A stretch of DNA of 19,211 nt from Chloroflexota bacterium (lineage in GTDB: Bacteria > Chloroflexota > Dehalococcoidia > DSTF01 > RBG-16-68-14). Position numbers and translations under genes: made by a program. Where the stretch lies: NCBI GenBank assembly GCA_022561355.1, contig JADFRJ010000013.1:1-19211 (forward strand), read 5' to 3'. Positions within the stretch are counted from its first letter, which is position 1; each line of letters begins with the position of its first letter. Of the stretch, positions 7,740 to 14,599 are shown in pieces. The notes under the pieces are model-generated. The model saw only the letters and a list, made by a program, of their open reading frames with translations. It had not been told where the DNA came from and did not search any database.

Positions 7740-10163
7740 CTAGCCCGCGCGACGGCGCCAGAGCTGGAAGCCAGCGAGCGCGATGAGCACAACCGCCATC
7801 ACCACCAGCGCCGCCCAGTGGATCAGCAGGTCGCTTGACCCGAACCCGGCATCAAACTCTTCCTGGTATGGGATGCCGGACGTGATCTTGATCGCCTCGC
7901 CAGCCCAGCGCGTGGTTGTGAAGTTGGAGATAAACTGGCCCGCCGAGCCAAGGCTGGGCCCACCAATAAAGATCATCTGTGGGATCAAGATGATCGGTAC
8001 CAGGCTTTGCGCTCTATCGGGATTGCCGACAGACGCCGAGATGAGCAGCCCCATGCCAAGAGCGGCGAACGCCGCCAGGGCGAGGCTGATCCAGATCTCC
8101 AACGGACCCCACATGAGAACGCCGGACGATGGCATGTCCACCCTCAGGGCGAGAATGGCGATCAGGACGGTCGTCTGCACAAGACAGAGGGCCGCCAGCA
8201 CAATCACTTTCGACATCAGGTAGGGCAGCACACGCAGGCCGGACAGCCGGTCGCGCAGGAAGATCGGCAGCTCCTTAACGATCTCTCGAGCCGCGTTGAA
8301 CGCTCCGAACCATGTGGCTGCCACGACGGCCATGATGATCAGCGGTGCGGCGAGTTTGGCTGCCGGGATTCCAAACGCGGCGGCCTGGTCGATCGCCTCC
8401 TGCGGCGGGGGCGCGAAGTCCGTCGATTTGGCGACGAGCGCCAGCAGTACTGCGATGATGGGCGCCTGCGCGAGCAGCACCATCAGCGTAGCTCTGTCAC
8501 GCCACATCGTTTCCGCGTAGCGTTGCACCGACACGGAAAACTGGCGCCCGATCGAAACGGTCGACTGCCTGCGGCCTACGACTACTGTCTGGCTCTCAGG
8601 TTCCTCATCCTCCGCCTCTTTGCCGCCCTCCTCCTCTTCTCGATGTGTGAGCAGCGGCACCACTTCGGTCTTGTAGTGTTCTGATTCCTCGAATCGCTCC
8701 TGCCAAACCTCCGAGTCCTCAGCTTCTATCTTGGGATACACCTCCGCAAGGTCGTCGACCTCGAAGTACTCCAGCGCCTGTTGCGGAGGCCCGATGTACG
8801 CCACTTTTCCGCCCGACGCGAGCAACACGAGGCGGTCGGCCGCCTGAATCCCTTCAACGTCGTGTGAGATGACGACGACCGTACTATGCTCCTCGGCCAT
8901 CCCGCGGATGATCTGCGTCACACGACGCGCCAAACCAGGGTCGAGTCCGGACGTGGGCTCGTCGAGGAAGAAGAGCCCCGGCCTGCCGATCAGCTCCGCC
9001 GCGATGCTCGCGCGCTTCTGCTGGCCGCCGCTGAGGCTACCGAGTGTGACGTCACGGCGGTGATACAGGTCCAAGCTGCGCATCACGTCGTCGACGCGTT
9101 CGTCCAGCTCTTCGCGACTCACATCTGACGGAAGCCGCAGACGGGCAACGTAGTGAAGCGCCCGTTCGACAGGGAGCGTAAGCGGCAGAATGTCTTTCTG
9201 CGGTACGTAGCCTAGCAGCGGCTGTAACGCGTCGAACCGCTCGTACAGGTCGGCGCCGTTCACCATGATCCGGCCGCTCGATGGCGGGATGATGCCCGTC
9301 AATGCGTACAAGAGCGTTGACTTGCCCGCGCCGCTTGTCCCCGCGATCGCCAGCACTTCGCCGGGATTCGCGCTGAACGTGATGCCGTCCAAGATCTGTT
9401 TGCTTCCGATCATCCGGCTGACGTGGTGGGCTTCGAGCTGTACGGACTGGCGGTCGTCCTTGTACTCGATCGTGTCATCGCCAAACTCGATCTTGAACGG
9501 GCCCACCCGTACGATGTCGCCGACAGCGATCGCTTGGTGGTGTACGCGCTTGCCGTTCACGTAGATACCGCTCGAATGCCCGATTTCCGATATTGTTGGT
9601 TGGCCGCCAACAATATCCAGCCGCGCATGATGCCGGGACACCATCAGCGCCGGCAGGATCAGATCGCAGTCGGTTGAACGACCCAGGATCAGCGTCCCGT
9701 TCGCGGGGAGGTCCAGACGCCACACCTTATTCGCGGCGCTCGCCTCCTCCGTGCTCGTGCCGGGTGTCGCGCGCAGGTCGCCGATGACGATGCTGCGCGG
9801 GGCCTCATAGACCAACGTGACCGCGTCTTCCGTACCCGGTCCGATCTCGAGTTCGTCGCCGGGCTGCAGCAGATAGTCGTCGACCGGCTTACCGTCCAGC
9901 AACGTTGACAGGCTCTCACTCAGCTGGTGAAATCGGAACGAGCTTCCTTCGCGCACGAGGCGTGCGTGTACGTCGTCGATGGCATCGGAGTCGATCGTCA
10001 CCTCGTTTTTTGCGAGGCGGCCGATCGCAAGCTCGTCCTCAATCAGCGGCACCACCGTCTCACCATGAGACGTGGTGATGTGCAGGAGCGCGGCGCGCTC
10101 CCTCCCGCTCACTGGGTTGCGAGAGCCAGCAGCGGAAGCGCCGTCTACCTTCTCGTCGCTCAT
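7740..10163 (-). CDS. FHA-domain ABC transporter, ATPase fused to ABC-2 type permease (Rv1747-like)
   Basis: This is an 807-residue half-transporter. FHA1 spans about 30-110 and FHA2 about 150-228, the latter with canonical 'GRS' (161-163), 'SRHHAR' (176-181) and Asn-Gly (203-204). The ABC ATPase (about 240-470) has Walker A 'GTSGAGKST' (275-283), Q-loop Gln322, signature 'LSGGQQKR' (377-384), Walker B 'LFFLDEP' (397-403) and H-loop His434. An acidic linker (about 507-525) precedes six likely membrane helices (about 558-580, 605-625, 650-675, 686-712, 718-735, 778-802). The order matches ABCG-type exporters and mycobacterial Rv1747, whose FHA domains bind phosphothreonine and couple export to Ser/Thr kinases. 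FHA1 here has Asp63 in place of the conserved Ser and Asp90 in place of Asn, so FHA2 is probably the working phosphopeptide reader. The inter-FHA linker (131-146) is Thr-rich and could be phosphorylated. No kinase is encoded nearby and the substrate is unknown. Confidence 0.94.
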   Translation of the reverse strand: MSDEKVDGASAAGSRNPVSGRERAALLHITTSHGETVVPLIEDELAIGRLAKNEVTIDSDAIDDVHARLVREGSSFRFHQLSESLSTLLDGKPVDDYLLQPGDELEIGPGTEDAVTLVYEAPRSIVIGDLRATPGTSTEEASAANKVWRLDLPANGTLILGRSTDCDLILPALMVSRHHARLDIVGGQPTISEIGHSSGIYVNGKRVHHQAIAVGDIVRVGPFKIEFGDDTIEYKDDRQSVQLEAHHVSRMIGSKQILDGITFSANPGEVLAIAGTSGAGKSTLLYALTGIIPPSSGRIMVNGADLYERFDALQPLLGYVPQKDILPLTLPVERALHYVARLRLPSDVSREELDERVDDVMRSLDLYHRRDVTLGSLSGGQQKRASIAAELIGRPGLFFLDEPTSGLDPGLARRVTQIIRGMAEEHSTVVVISHDVEGIQAADRLVLLASGGKVAYIGPPQQALEYFEVDDLAEVYPKIEAEDSEVWQERFEESEHYKTEVVPLLTHREEEEGGKEAEDEEPESQTVVVGRRQSTVSIGRQFSVSVQRYAETMWRDRATLMVLLAQAPIIAVLLALVAKSTDFAPPPQEAIDQAAAFGIPAAKLAAPLIIMAVVAATWFGAFNAAREIVKELPIFLRDRLSGLRVLPYLMSKVIVLAALCLVQTTVLIAILALRVDMPSSGVLMWGPLEIWISLALAAFAALGMGLLISASVGNPDRAQSLVPIILIPQMIFIGGPSLGSAGQFISNFTTTRWAGEAIKITSGIPYQEEFDAGFGSSDLLIHWAALVVMAVVLIALAGFQLWRRRAG

Positions 10164-10241
10164 GAGGCCCTAGTGTAACCACAAACCGTTAGGTCATGCT
10201 TAGCCTCGCTTCCAACAGTCCGTTCCTATACCGTTCTTCTC

Positions 10242-11012
10242 ATGCTCCAGGCAGTTACATCCGCTAACTTGGGCGGTCTACCCTCGCTCTTTGCGAAACT
10301 GCCAGGTCTGCACGGCTGCCTGCAAGCCGCGCTGGAAGGCGCAATGGGTCTCGTCTTCGCGGACAGCCCTGAGCAGCCAACCATGGCGCTAATTAAGCTC
10401 GACTTTTACCTGCTGGGAGGCGACGCCGGTGCGGCAGACGCCGAACGAACCGTCCGCGGCTTCACATTGCCCGCAAGCGTCATCGCGGACACCAGTTGGG
10501 AACCACTGCTGCGACGCGTCTGGGGCGACGCGCTGCTGACGCGAACGCGCGTCGCGTTTGGCCCCGGCGGCTGGGACCGCCAGCGGCTTCGCGCGTTCGG
10601 CGACGCGCTGCCGGACGGTATGACGGTTCGCAGGATCGGATCGAGAGACGTACGCGGCTTTGGAGAGCTTGCTGAATCGCTCGTCTACAACTTCGATTCG
10701 CTGGACGACTTTGTGGAGCGCGGCGTTGGGTTCGGCATCGAACATGAAGGCCGCTTTATCTCCGGCTGCTCATCGTTCGCCATCAGCAGCCACAGCCTCG
10801 AATTCGAGATCCAGACCCACCCCGGCTACCAGCGACGTGGCTTCGCCAGCGCGACCGCCGCGGCCATGATCGAGCACTGTCTCGATAACGGGCTGGAGCC
10901 ATGCTGGGACGCCCACAATAATGTGTCGGTAGCGCTCGCAACCAGGCTTGGATTCGTCGACCCAACCCCTTACACCGCATACACCCTGGCGTCAGATGCC
11001 CTGCCGCTCTGA
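10242..11012 (+). CDS. GNAT family N-acetyltransferase (GNAT_acetyltran/ZmaR-like)
   Basis: The product has 256 residues. The C-terminal half carries the GNAT core: 'GFGIEHEGRFISGCSSF' (163-179), the acetyl-CoA-binding strand and loop 'EFEIQTHPGYQRRGFASA' (187-204) with the Q/RxxGxA motif, and 'CWDAHNNVSVALATRLGF' (221-238). The Trp-Asp-Ala-His-Asn and Leu-Gly-Phe sequence is characteristic of the GNAT_acetyltran family, which includes zwittermicin-resistance protein ZmaR. The N-terminal ~120 residues are less conserved and may bind the acceptor, which is unknown. ATG 10242 lacks a ribosome site, but TATACC (10227-10232) sits 9 bases ahead, consistent with a leaderless or near-leaderless message. 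It is divergent from the ABC transporter with a 78-bp gap. Confidence 0.88.
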   Translation: MLQAVTSANLGGLPSLFAKLPGLHGCLQAALEGAMGLVFADSPEQPTMALIKLDFYLLGGDAGAADAERTVRGFTLPASVIADTSWEPLLRRVWGDALLTRTRVAFGPGGWDRQRLRAFGDALPDGMTVRRIGSRDVRGFGELAESLVYNFDSLDDFVERGVGFGIEHEGRFISGCSSFAISSHSLEFEIQTHPGYQRRGFASATAAAMIEHCLDNGLEPCWDAHNNVSVALATRLGFVDPTPYTAYTLASDALPL

Positions 11013-11047
11013 TCAGCGGCCATGTCGACCCTCTCGGGCCACCTTCT

Positions 11048-11076
11048 TTGACAGAGACGCTCATTACCAGTAGTAT
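11048..11076 (+). promoter_or_regulatory. Promoter of the dockerin protein gene (leaderless)
   Basis: A perfect -35 box TTGACA (11048-11053) is followed after exactly 17 bases by TAGTAT (11071-11076, 4 of 6). The expected start of transcription, about 7 bases downstream, coincides with the ATG at 11083. No Shine-Dalgarno sequence is visible, so the message is probably leaderless. Confidence 0.65.
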
Positions 11077-11082
11077 CAGCCG

Positions 11083-12132
11083 ATGCTACGGCTAGCACTC
11101 CTCACCTTCGCCCTCGCCGCCTCACTCACGGCCATGATCGTAGTCATGGCCGCACCGGCAGGCGCCGGGCCCACCCCATGCGCGGACGATGGGTTGGAGG
11201 ACGACGACACGCCGGCGGCCGCGACCACCATCGGCCTCCCGTTTAACAACACCAGTCTCATCGTCTGCGAGTTCGATGACGACTGGTTCGCCTTTGCGCT
11301 CAACGAAGGCCAGCAGATTCGCGTCGACGCGACGTTCGTCCACAGCCCTGACGACGATGTCGACATGTTCCTTTACGGCCCAGACGGCGCGCAGGTCGCA
11401 CTGGCGATCGGCGGCGCGGATAACGAGGTGATCCTTCACACCGCGCAGGACGGCGGGACGTACACGCTGCGCGTCAGCCTGTTCGTAAGCGATGGGCCAC
11501 GACAGCCGCCGCGATCGACTGAGTACGAACTCACGATCGTCAAGTTGGCTGGAGAACCTACTCCGGCTCCGCCGTCCGGCACACCGGAGGCAACGCCCAC
11601 ACCGTCACCCACCCTCCCCGCAGGCTCAATCGTGGTCGAGAAGCTGATCAGGATCCTCGGGACTGACAACGCCGCGCTCTGGCCACCCGGACCCGGCTGG
11701 GAGATGCGCCTGTTCGCGGGCTCGGGGTGCCAAGGGGACCCCGTGATGACAGATGTGACCGGCGAGGACGGCCGTGTGACGTTCGCCGTCCCTCCGGGCG
11801 AGTACTCCATGGCCGAGGTCATGCGGGACGGATGGGAGCGGACGAGCGAGACGTCCTGCCAGGACGGCTTCGCACCGCCGGGCGAGCGCCTCACGCGGAC
11901 GTTCGTCAACCGGCGCATCCCGAATGGGGACGTGAACGGAGACGGCCTAACCAACGCCATCGATAGCGTGCTGTTGCTGCAGATCTCCGCCGGACTGCTT
12001 CCCCGAGACGCGCTGGCGGAGGTCGATCGCGGCGACGTCAACGATGACGGCGAGATCAATGCTCTCGATGCGGCGCTGGTGCTTCAGTTCGAGGCTGGAT
12101 TGATAGACCGCTTGCCCACCGGTGCCAGCTAG
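11083..12132 (+). CDS. Secreted multidomain protein with PPC-like, SpaA/Cna-B-like and C-terminal dockerin domains
   Basis: This 349-residue protein starts with a signal peptide (about 1-28, hydrophobic core then 'AAPAGAG'). Residues about 33-153 form a pre-peptidase C-terminal (PPC)-like beta domain ('DDDWFAFALNEGQQIRVDAT', 'DVDMFLYGPDG', 'GTYTLRVSL'). A Thr/Pro linker (156-181) follows, then a SpaA/Cna-B-like domain (about 183-277, 'GEDGRVTFAVPPGEYSMAEV'). A type I-like dockerin (about 281-345) ends the protein. Its two calcium loops are 'GDVNGDGLTNAIDS' (from 282; ligands Asp283, Asn285, Asp287, Asn291, Asp294) and 'GDVNDDGEINALDA' (from 317; Asp318, Asn320, Asp322, Asn326, Asp329), with all ligand positions intact. 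Cysteines come in pairs, Cys33/Cys62 and Cys216/Cys259, suggesting one disulfide per beta domain. There is no catalytic domain, so it looks like an adaptor or structural surface protein. A cohesin-like membrane protein is encoded 2.5 kb downstream. ATG 11083 is set by a strong leaderless promoter. Confidence 0.88.
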   Translation: MLRLALLTFALAASLTAMIVVMAAPAGAGPTPCADDGLEDDDTPAAATTIGLPFNNTSLIVCEFDDDWFAFALNEGQQIRVDATFVHSPDDDVDMFLYGPDGAQVALAIGGADNEVILHTAQDGGTYTLRVSLFVSDGPRQPPRSTEYELTIVKLAGEPTPAPPSGTPEATPTPSPTLPAGSIVVEKLIRILGTDNAALWPPGPGWEMRLFAGSGCQGDPVMTDVTGEDGRVTFAVPPGEYSMAEVMRDGWERTSETSCQDGFAPPGERLTRTFVNRRIPNGDVNGDGLTNAIDSVLLLQISAGLLPRDALAEVDRGDVNDDGEINALDAALVLQFEAGLIDRLPTGAS

Positions 12133-12193
12133 CTACGAGCACCAGCCACCTCCACTGTAAGCATCCCCACAACCAGCTTCGCGGTCTGTCCGC

Positions 12194-12199
12194 TATAGT
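12194..12199 (+). promoter_or_regulatory. -10 box of the patatin-like gene
   Basis: TATAGT (5 of 6 to consensus) ends 14 bases before ATG 12214, leaving a leader of about 8 bases. No recognisable -35 is found 16-18 bases upstream and there is no ribosome site. Confidence 0.4.
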
Positions 12200-12213
12200 C
12201 GAACTAGGCGCGG

Positions 12214-13140
12214 ATGATGAGCCATCACGACGGAGATGAAGAGCGCACTGACTGGCCGAAGCGGCTGACCGACGCGGCCACGACCGGGCCCACACTCGTC
12301 TTGAGTGGCGGTGGCGCGCTGGGCGCGATGCAGGCCGGCTTCCTCCGCGCGCTCGTTCGCACCGATTTCCGGCCTTCCCTCATCATCGGAACCAGCGCAG
12401 GCGCGCTCAACGGCGCCTTTCTCGCCTTCAACCCTGACGAGGACGGCGTCGAGAAGCTAATCGAGATCTGGCGAAGCCTACGAGACCGCAGCCTGTTTCT
12501 CTTCAATCCGCTCCGTGTCGCGTATCAGGTCATGTCGAAGCAGTTGTGCCTGACGAACAGCGACCTCCTCGAACTGCTGATCAAGGACTATGCTCCCCAG
12601 GACGACTTCTCCGCGACGAACGTACCGCTCTGCATCACAACGACGAACCTGACGGCTGGCCGCAAGGAGGTCATTCACGAGGGCCTTATCTCGAAGGCGC
12701 TGCTCGCCTCCACGGCGCTCCCGGGTATCTTCTGCCCCGTCGAGATCGAAGGAGATCTGCACGTCGACGGCGGCATCCTCGCGAACCTCGACCTTGAGAC
12801 GGCCATTGACCTTGGCGCGAAGGAGATCCTCGCGATCGATCTCTCACGCTGCGTAGATGGGCATCGTCCTGACAGTGTTGTCGGCGTCTGGATGCAGACG
12901 CTGGATGTGATTCAGCGCGACCGCGTCGACCGCGAGATGGACAGGCTGGAGAACAGAGCACACATCACGCTCATCCAGCCGGTTGTGGAGTCCAGTGTCT
13001 CGCTGACGAACTTCCTGGCTGTTGATCGGCTGCTGGAGGAAGGCGAGCAGCTCGGCGAAGACGTCATCCGCGAGTACCAGGCTGCGGACGGCCGCTTCCA
13101 AGCCGGCATCATTCATTCGCCACTCCACATCCACAAGTAG
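12214..13140 (+). CDS. Patatin-like phospholipase family protein
   Basis: This 308-residue predicted serine lipase/acyl hydrolase has a full patatin core: oxyanion loop 'SGGGALGAMQAG' (31-42), nucleophile elbow 'GTSAG' (59-63, Ser61) and catalytic 'DGG' (185-187, Asp185). The N-terminal ~25 residues are hydrophilic, with no signal peptide, so it acts in the cytoplasm or at the inner membrane face. By family it hydrolyses acyl chains from phospholipids or other lipids; the natural substrate is unknown. Two consecutive ATGs (12214 and 12217) are possible starts, and a TATAGT box just upstream suggests a near-leaderless message. The NAD(P)H-hydrate epimerase gene follows after 6 bases, so the two are probably co-transcribed; I know of no direct metabolic link between them. 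Confidence 0.92.
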   Translation: MMSHHDGDEERTDWPKRLTDAATTGPTLVLSGGGALGAMQAGFLRALVRTDFRPSLIIGTSAGALNGAFLAFNPDEDGVEKLIEIWRSLRDRSLFLFNPLRVAYQVMSKQLCLTNSDLLELLIKDYAPQDDFSATNVPLCITTTNLTAGRKEVIHEGLISKALLASTALPGIFCPVEIEGDLHVDGGILANLDLETAIDLGAKEILAIDLSRCVDGHRPDSVVGVWMQTLDVIQRDRVDREMDRLENRAHITLIQPVVESSVSLTNFLAVDRLLEEGEQLGEDVIREYQAADGRFQAGIIHSPLHIHK

Positions 13141-13146
13141 CCTGCT

Positions 13147-13890
13147 GTGCAGTCAGACATTCCAAACGTCGATTCCGGCTCATTGCCAGCCGTCACCCGG
13201 GACCAGATGCGGGAAGTAGACCGGCTCATGATCGAGGAGTACCGCATTCAGCTCATGCAGATGATGGAGAACGCGGGCCTGCAACTCGCGCGGCTGACGC
13301 GGGAATATCTCGACGGACTGATCGACGGCCAGCGTGTCCTCGTGCTCGCGGGCCGAGGCAACAACGGCGGAGGCGGGCTCGCGGCGGGACGCAGACTGGC
13401 GGCGTGGGGGGCGGACGTCTCAGTCCTGCTTGCGACTGACCTAGACGCCGTTGAAGGCGTACCGCTTCAGCAACTCGAGATCCTGCAACGCATGGACGTC
13501 CCGGTGCGGCAGGTTGCGGAGACGCTCCCTGAACACGATGTCCTGATCGACGCGCTGATTGGATACGGCCTCCAAGGCTCACCACGGGCGCCGGTGAGCC
13601 GGATGATCGATGCGGCGAACGATTCCACGGCTCCTATCGTGAGCCTCGACGTGCCAAGCGGCGTCGATGTCGACACAGGCGAGGCGCCCGGGAGCGCGAT
13701 CCGCGCCTCGGCGACTCTCACGCTCGCGCTGCCGAAAGCCGGGCTGCTCCGGCCCAAGGCGGGGCGCTTCGTCGGCGAGCTCTACCTGGCCGATATCAGC
13801 GTGCCAACGGAACTCTACAAGAACATGGGGCTCGGCTCTCCCCAGCCCTTCGCCGCGGGCCAGCTCGTACGGGTTACCGGCCTCCTGTAA
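13147..13890 (+). CDS. nnrE: NAD(P)H-hydrate epimerase (YjeF N-terminal domain, stand-alone)
   Basis: This 247-residue enzyme interconverts R and S forms of damaged hydrated NAD(P)H so that the partner dehydratase can repair it. Seen are 'VTRDQMREVDRLM' (16-28), the nucleotide loop 'GRGNNGGGGLAAGRRL' (69-84), 'DALIGYGLQG' (135-144, Asp135) and 'SLDVPSGVDVDTG' (166-178, Asp168). The length fits the single N-terminal YjeF domain; the ADP/ATP-dependent dehydratase domain (NnrD) that is often fused is absent and not in the window. The loop reads GNNGGGG where the common form is GNNGGDG. The GTG start at 13147 lies 6 bases after the patatin stop with no clear ribosome site. It is preferred because an internal ATG at 13207 would cut into the conserved 'VTRDQM' start. 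The 3' end overlaps the convergent DinB-like gene by 17 bp. Confidence 0.9.
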   Translation: MQSDIPNVDSGSLPAVTRDQMREVDRLMIEEYRIQLMQMMENAGLQLARLTREYLDGLIDGQRVLVLAGRGNNGGGGLAAGRRLAAWGADVSVLLATDLDAVEGVPLQQLEILQRMDVPVRQVAETLPEHDVLIDALIGYGLQGSPRAPVSRMIDAANDSTAPIVSLDVPSGVDVDTGEAPGSAIRASATLTLALPKAGLLRPKAGRFVGELYLADISVPTELYKNMGLGSPQPFAAGQLVRVTGLL

Positions 13891-14464
13891 GCTTCTCCGC
13901 CATCGCGCGGATCTGGGCGATGTGGTCGCCGTCATGGATACGCTGGAAGACGGCCCACTCCCGAGCGTTCATCGGGCCAAAGATGTAGTGCTTGAAGGAC
14001 ACGTCCAGGTTGGCGGAGTCGAGTTTGGAGATCGTTCCCAGTAGCTGTTGGTGGACCGTTTCAGCAGCCTCCCGAGCGGCAGCCAGCGTCTCGAAGCTTA
14101 GGTTGGTGATCCCGTCCTGAGCGGGCTCCTCCTCCCACTCTGGACCGATACCGGGCGGCCTGGTCCCGCCGGCGAGGCTCTCGCAGAGGCCGGCGCATAC
14201 CTGCTTCGTGGTCACCACATGGGCCATCGCGTCTAGGACGGACCAGTCATCGCCGGAGGGCTTTCGCTTCGCCTGCGCGTCGGTCAACGGCGCTATCGCA
14301 TCCAGGACCTCGTCGTGACCTTCCTGCACTACCGCCGCAATTTGCGCTGGTTCCTTCACGGAATGTTCGGCGATGAAGGCGAGCGCCCACTCCTTGGTTC
14401 GCTCAGGGATGTTCGCCTTCAATACTCCCTCATCGTCAGGGATGTACGTTATCTGTAGGTCCAT
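13874..14464 (-). CDS. DinB-like (DinB/YfiT superfamily) protein
   Basis: The 196-residue product resembles the DinB four-helix-bundle superfamily. The expected metal-binding His set is visible: His82 in 'DDWSVLDAMAHVV' (72-84), and His177 and His181 in 'RIHDGDHIAQIRAMAEKL' (175-192), the HxxxH pattern. The superfamily includes thiol-dependent transferases and many proteins of unknown role, so no reaction is assigned. The frame is open upstream to 14560, but ATG 14464 is preferred: 'MDLQITYIPDD' begins the protein-like sequence, GAGAGA lies upstream, and the longer N-terminus would run across the promoter zone. Its C-terminal codons overlap the end of the hydrate epimerase gene on the other strand (13874-13890). 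Confidence 0.82.
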   Translation of the reverse strand: MDLQITYIPDDEGVLKANIPERTKEWALAFIAEHSVKEPAQIAAVVQEGHDEVLDAIAPLTDAQAKRKPSGDDWSVLDAMAHVVTTKQVCAGLCESLAGGTRPPGIGPEWEEEPAQDGITNLSFETLAAAREAAETVHQQLLGTISKLDSANLDVSFKHYIFGPMNAREWAVFQRIHDGDHIAQIRAMAEKLTGGR

Positions 14465-14501
14465 ACGTTTCTCTCGTGTCCCATAGGCGCAAACGTCTCT
14501 A

Positions 14502-14528
14502 CCAACGTCCCGGCGCGTTGGAACTATA
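14502..14528 (-). promoter_or_regulatory. -10 box and overlapping palindrome upstream of the DinB-like gene
   Basis: On the minus strand TATAGT (14523-14528, 5 of 6) is followed directly by an inverted repeat, CCAACG (14502-14507) with CGTTGG (14516-14521) spaced by 8. The palindrome would cover the transcription start, a usual operator position. No good -35 is seen, and the leader would be about 50 bases. Confidence 0.3.
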
Positions 14529-14573
14529 GCATCACTCTCACCTGCAACGCCTCCTAGCAATCGGCGTTTTCAC

Positions 14574-14582
14574 TGGTATAAT
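14574..14582 (+). promoter_or_regulatory. Extended -10 promoter of the cohesin-membrane protein gene
   Basis: TGGTATAAT contains a perfect TATAAT (14577-14582) preceded by the extended TGn element; the -35 region (about 14554-14559, CTAGCA) is poor, as is usual for extended -10 promoters. Transcription would start near 14589, giving a leader of about 11 bases without a ribosome site before ATG 14600. Confidence 0.6.
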
Positions 14583-14599
14583 TCGCCGCACTAGTAGCT

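Noticed and set aside
8007..8684. A 225-codon plus-strand frame opposite the ABC transporter
   Set aside because: Its Arg/His/Gln-rich composition is typical of reverse-frame artefacts, and it overlaps the membrane domain of an unmistakable transporter.
1..13140. The two patatin-like genes as a recent duplication
   Set aside because: The visible C-terminus at 1-170 does not resemble the C-terminus of the gene at 12214, so they are distinct subfamilies.
14465..14560. 32-residue N-terminal extension of the DinB-like protein
   Set aside because: It runs across a -10 box and palindrome, lacks a ribosome site and has no family-like sequence; ATG 14464 fits better.
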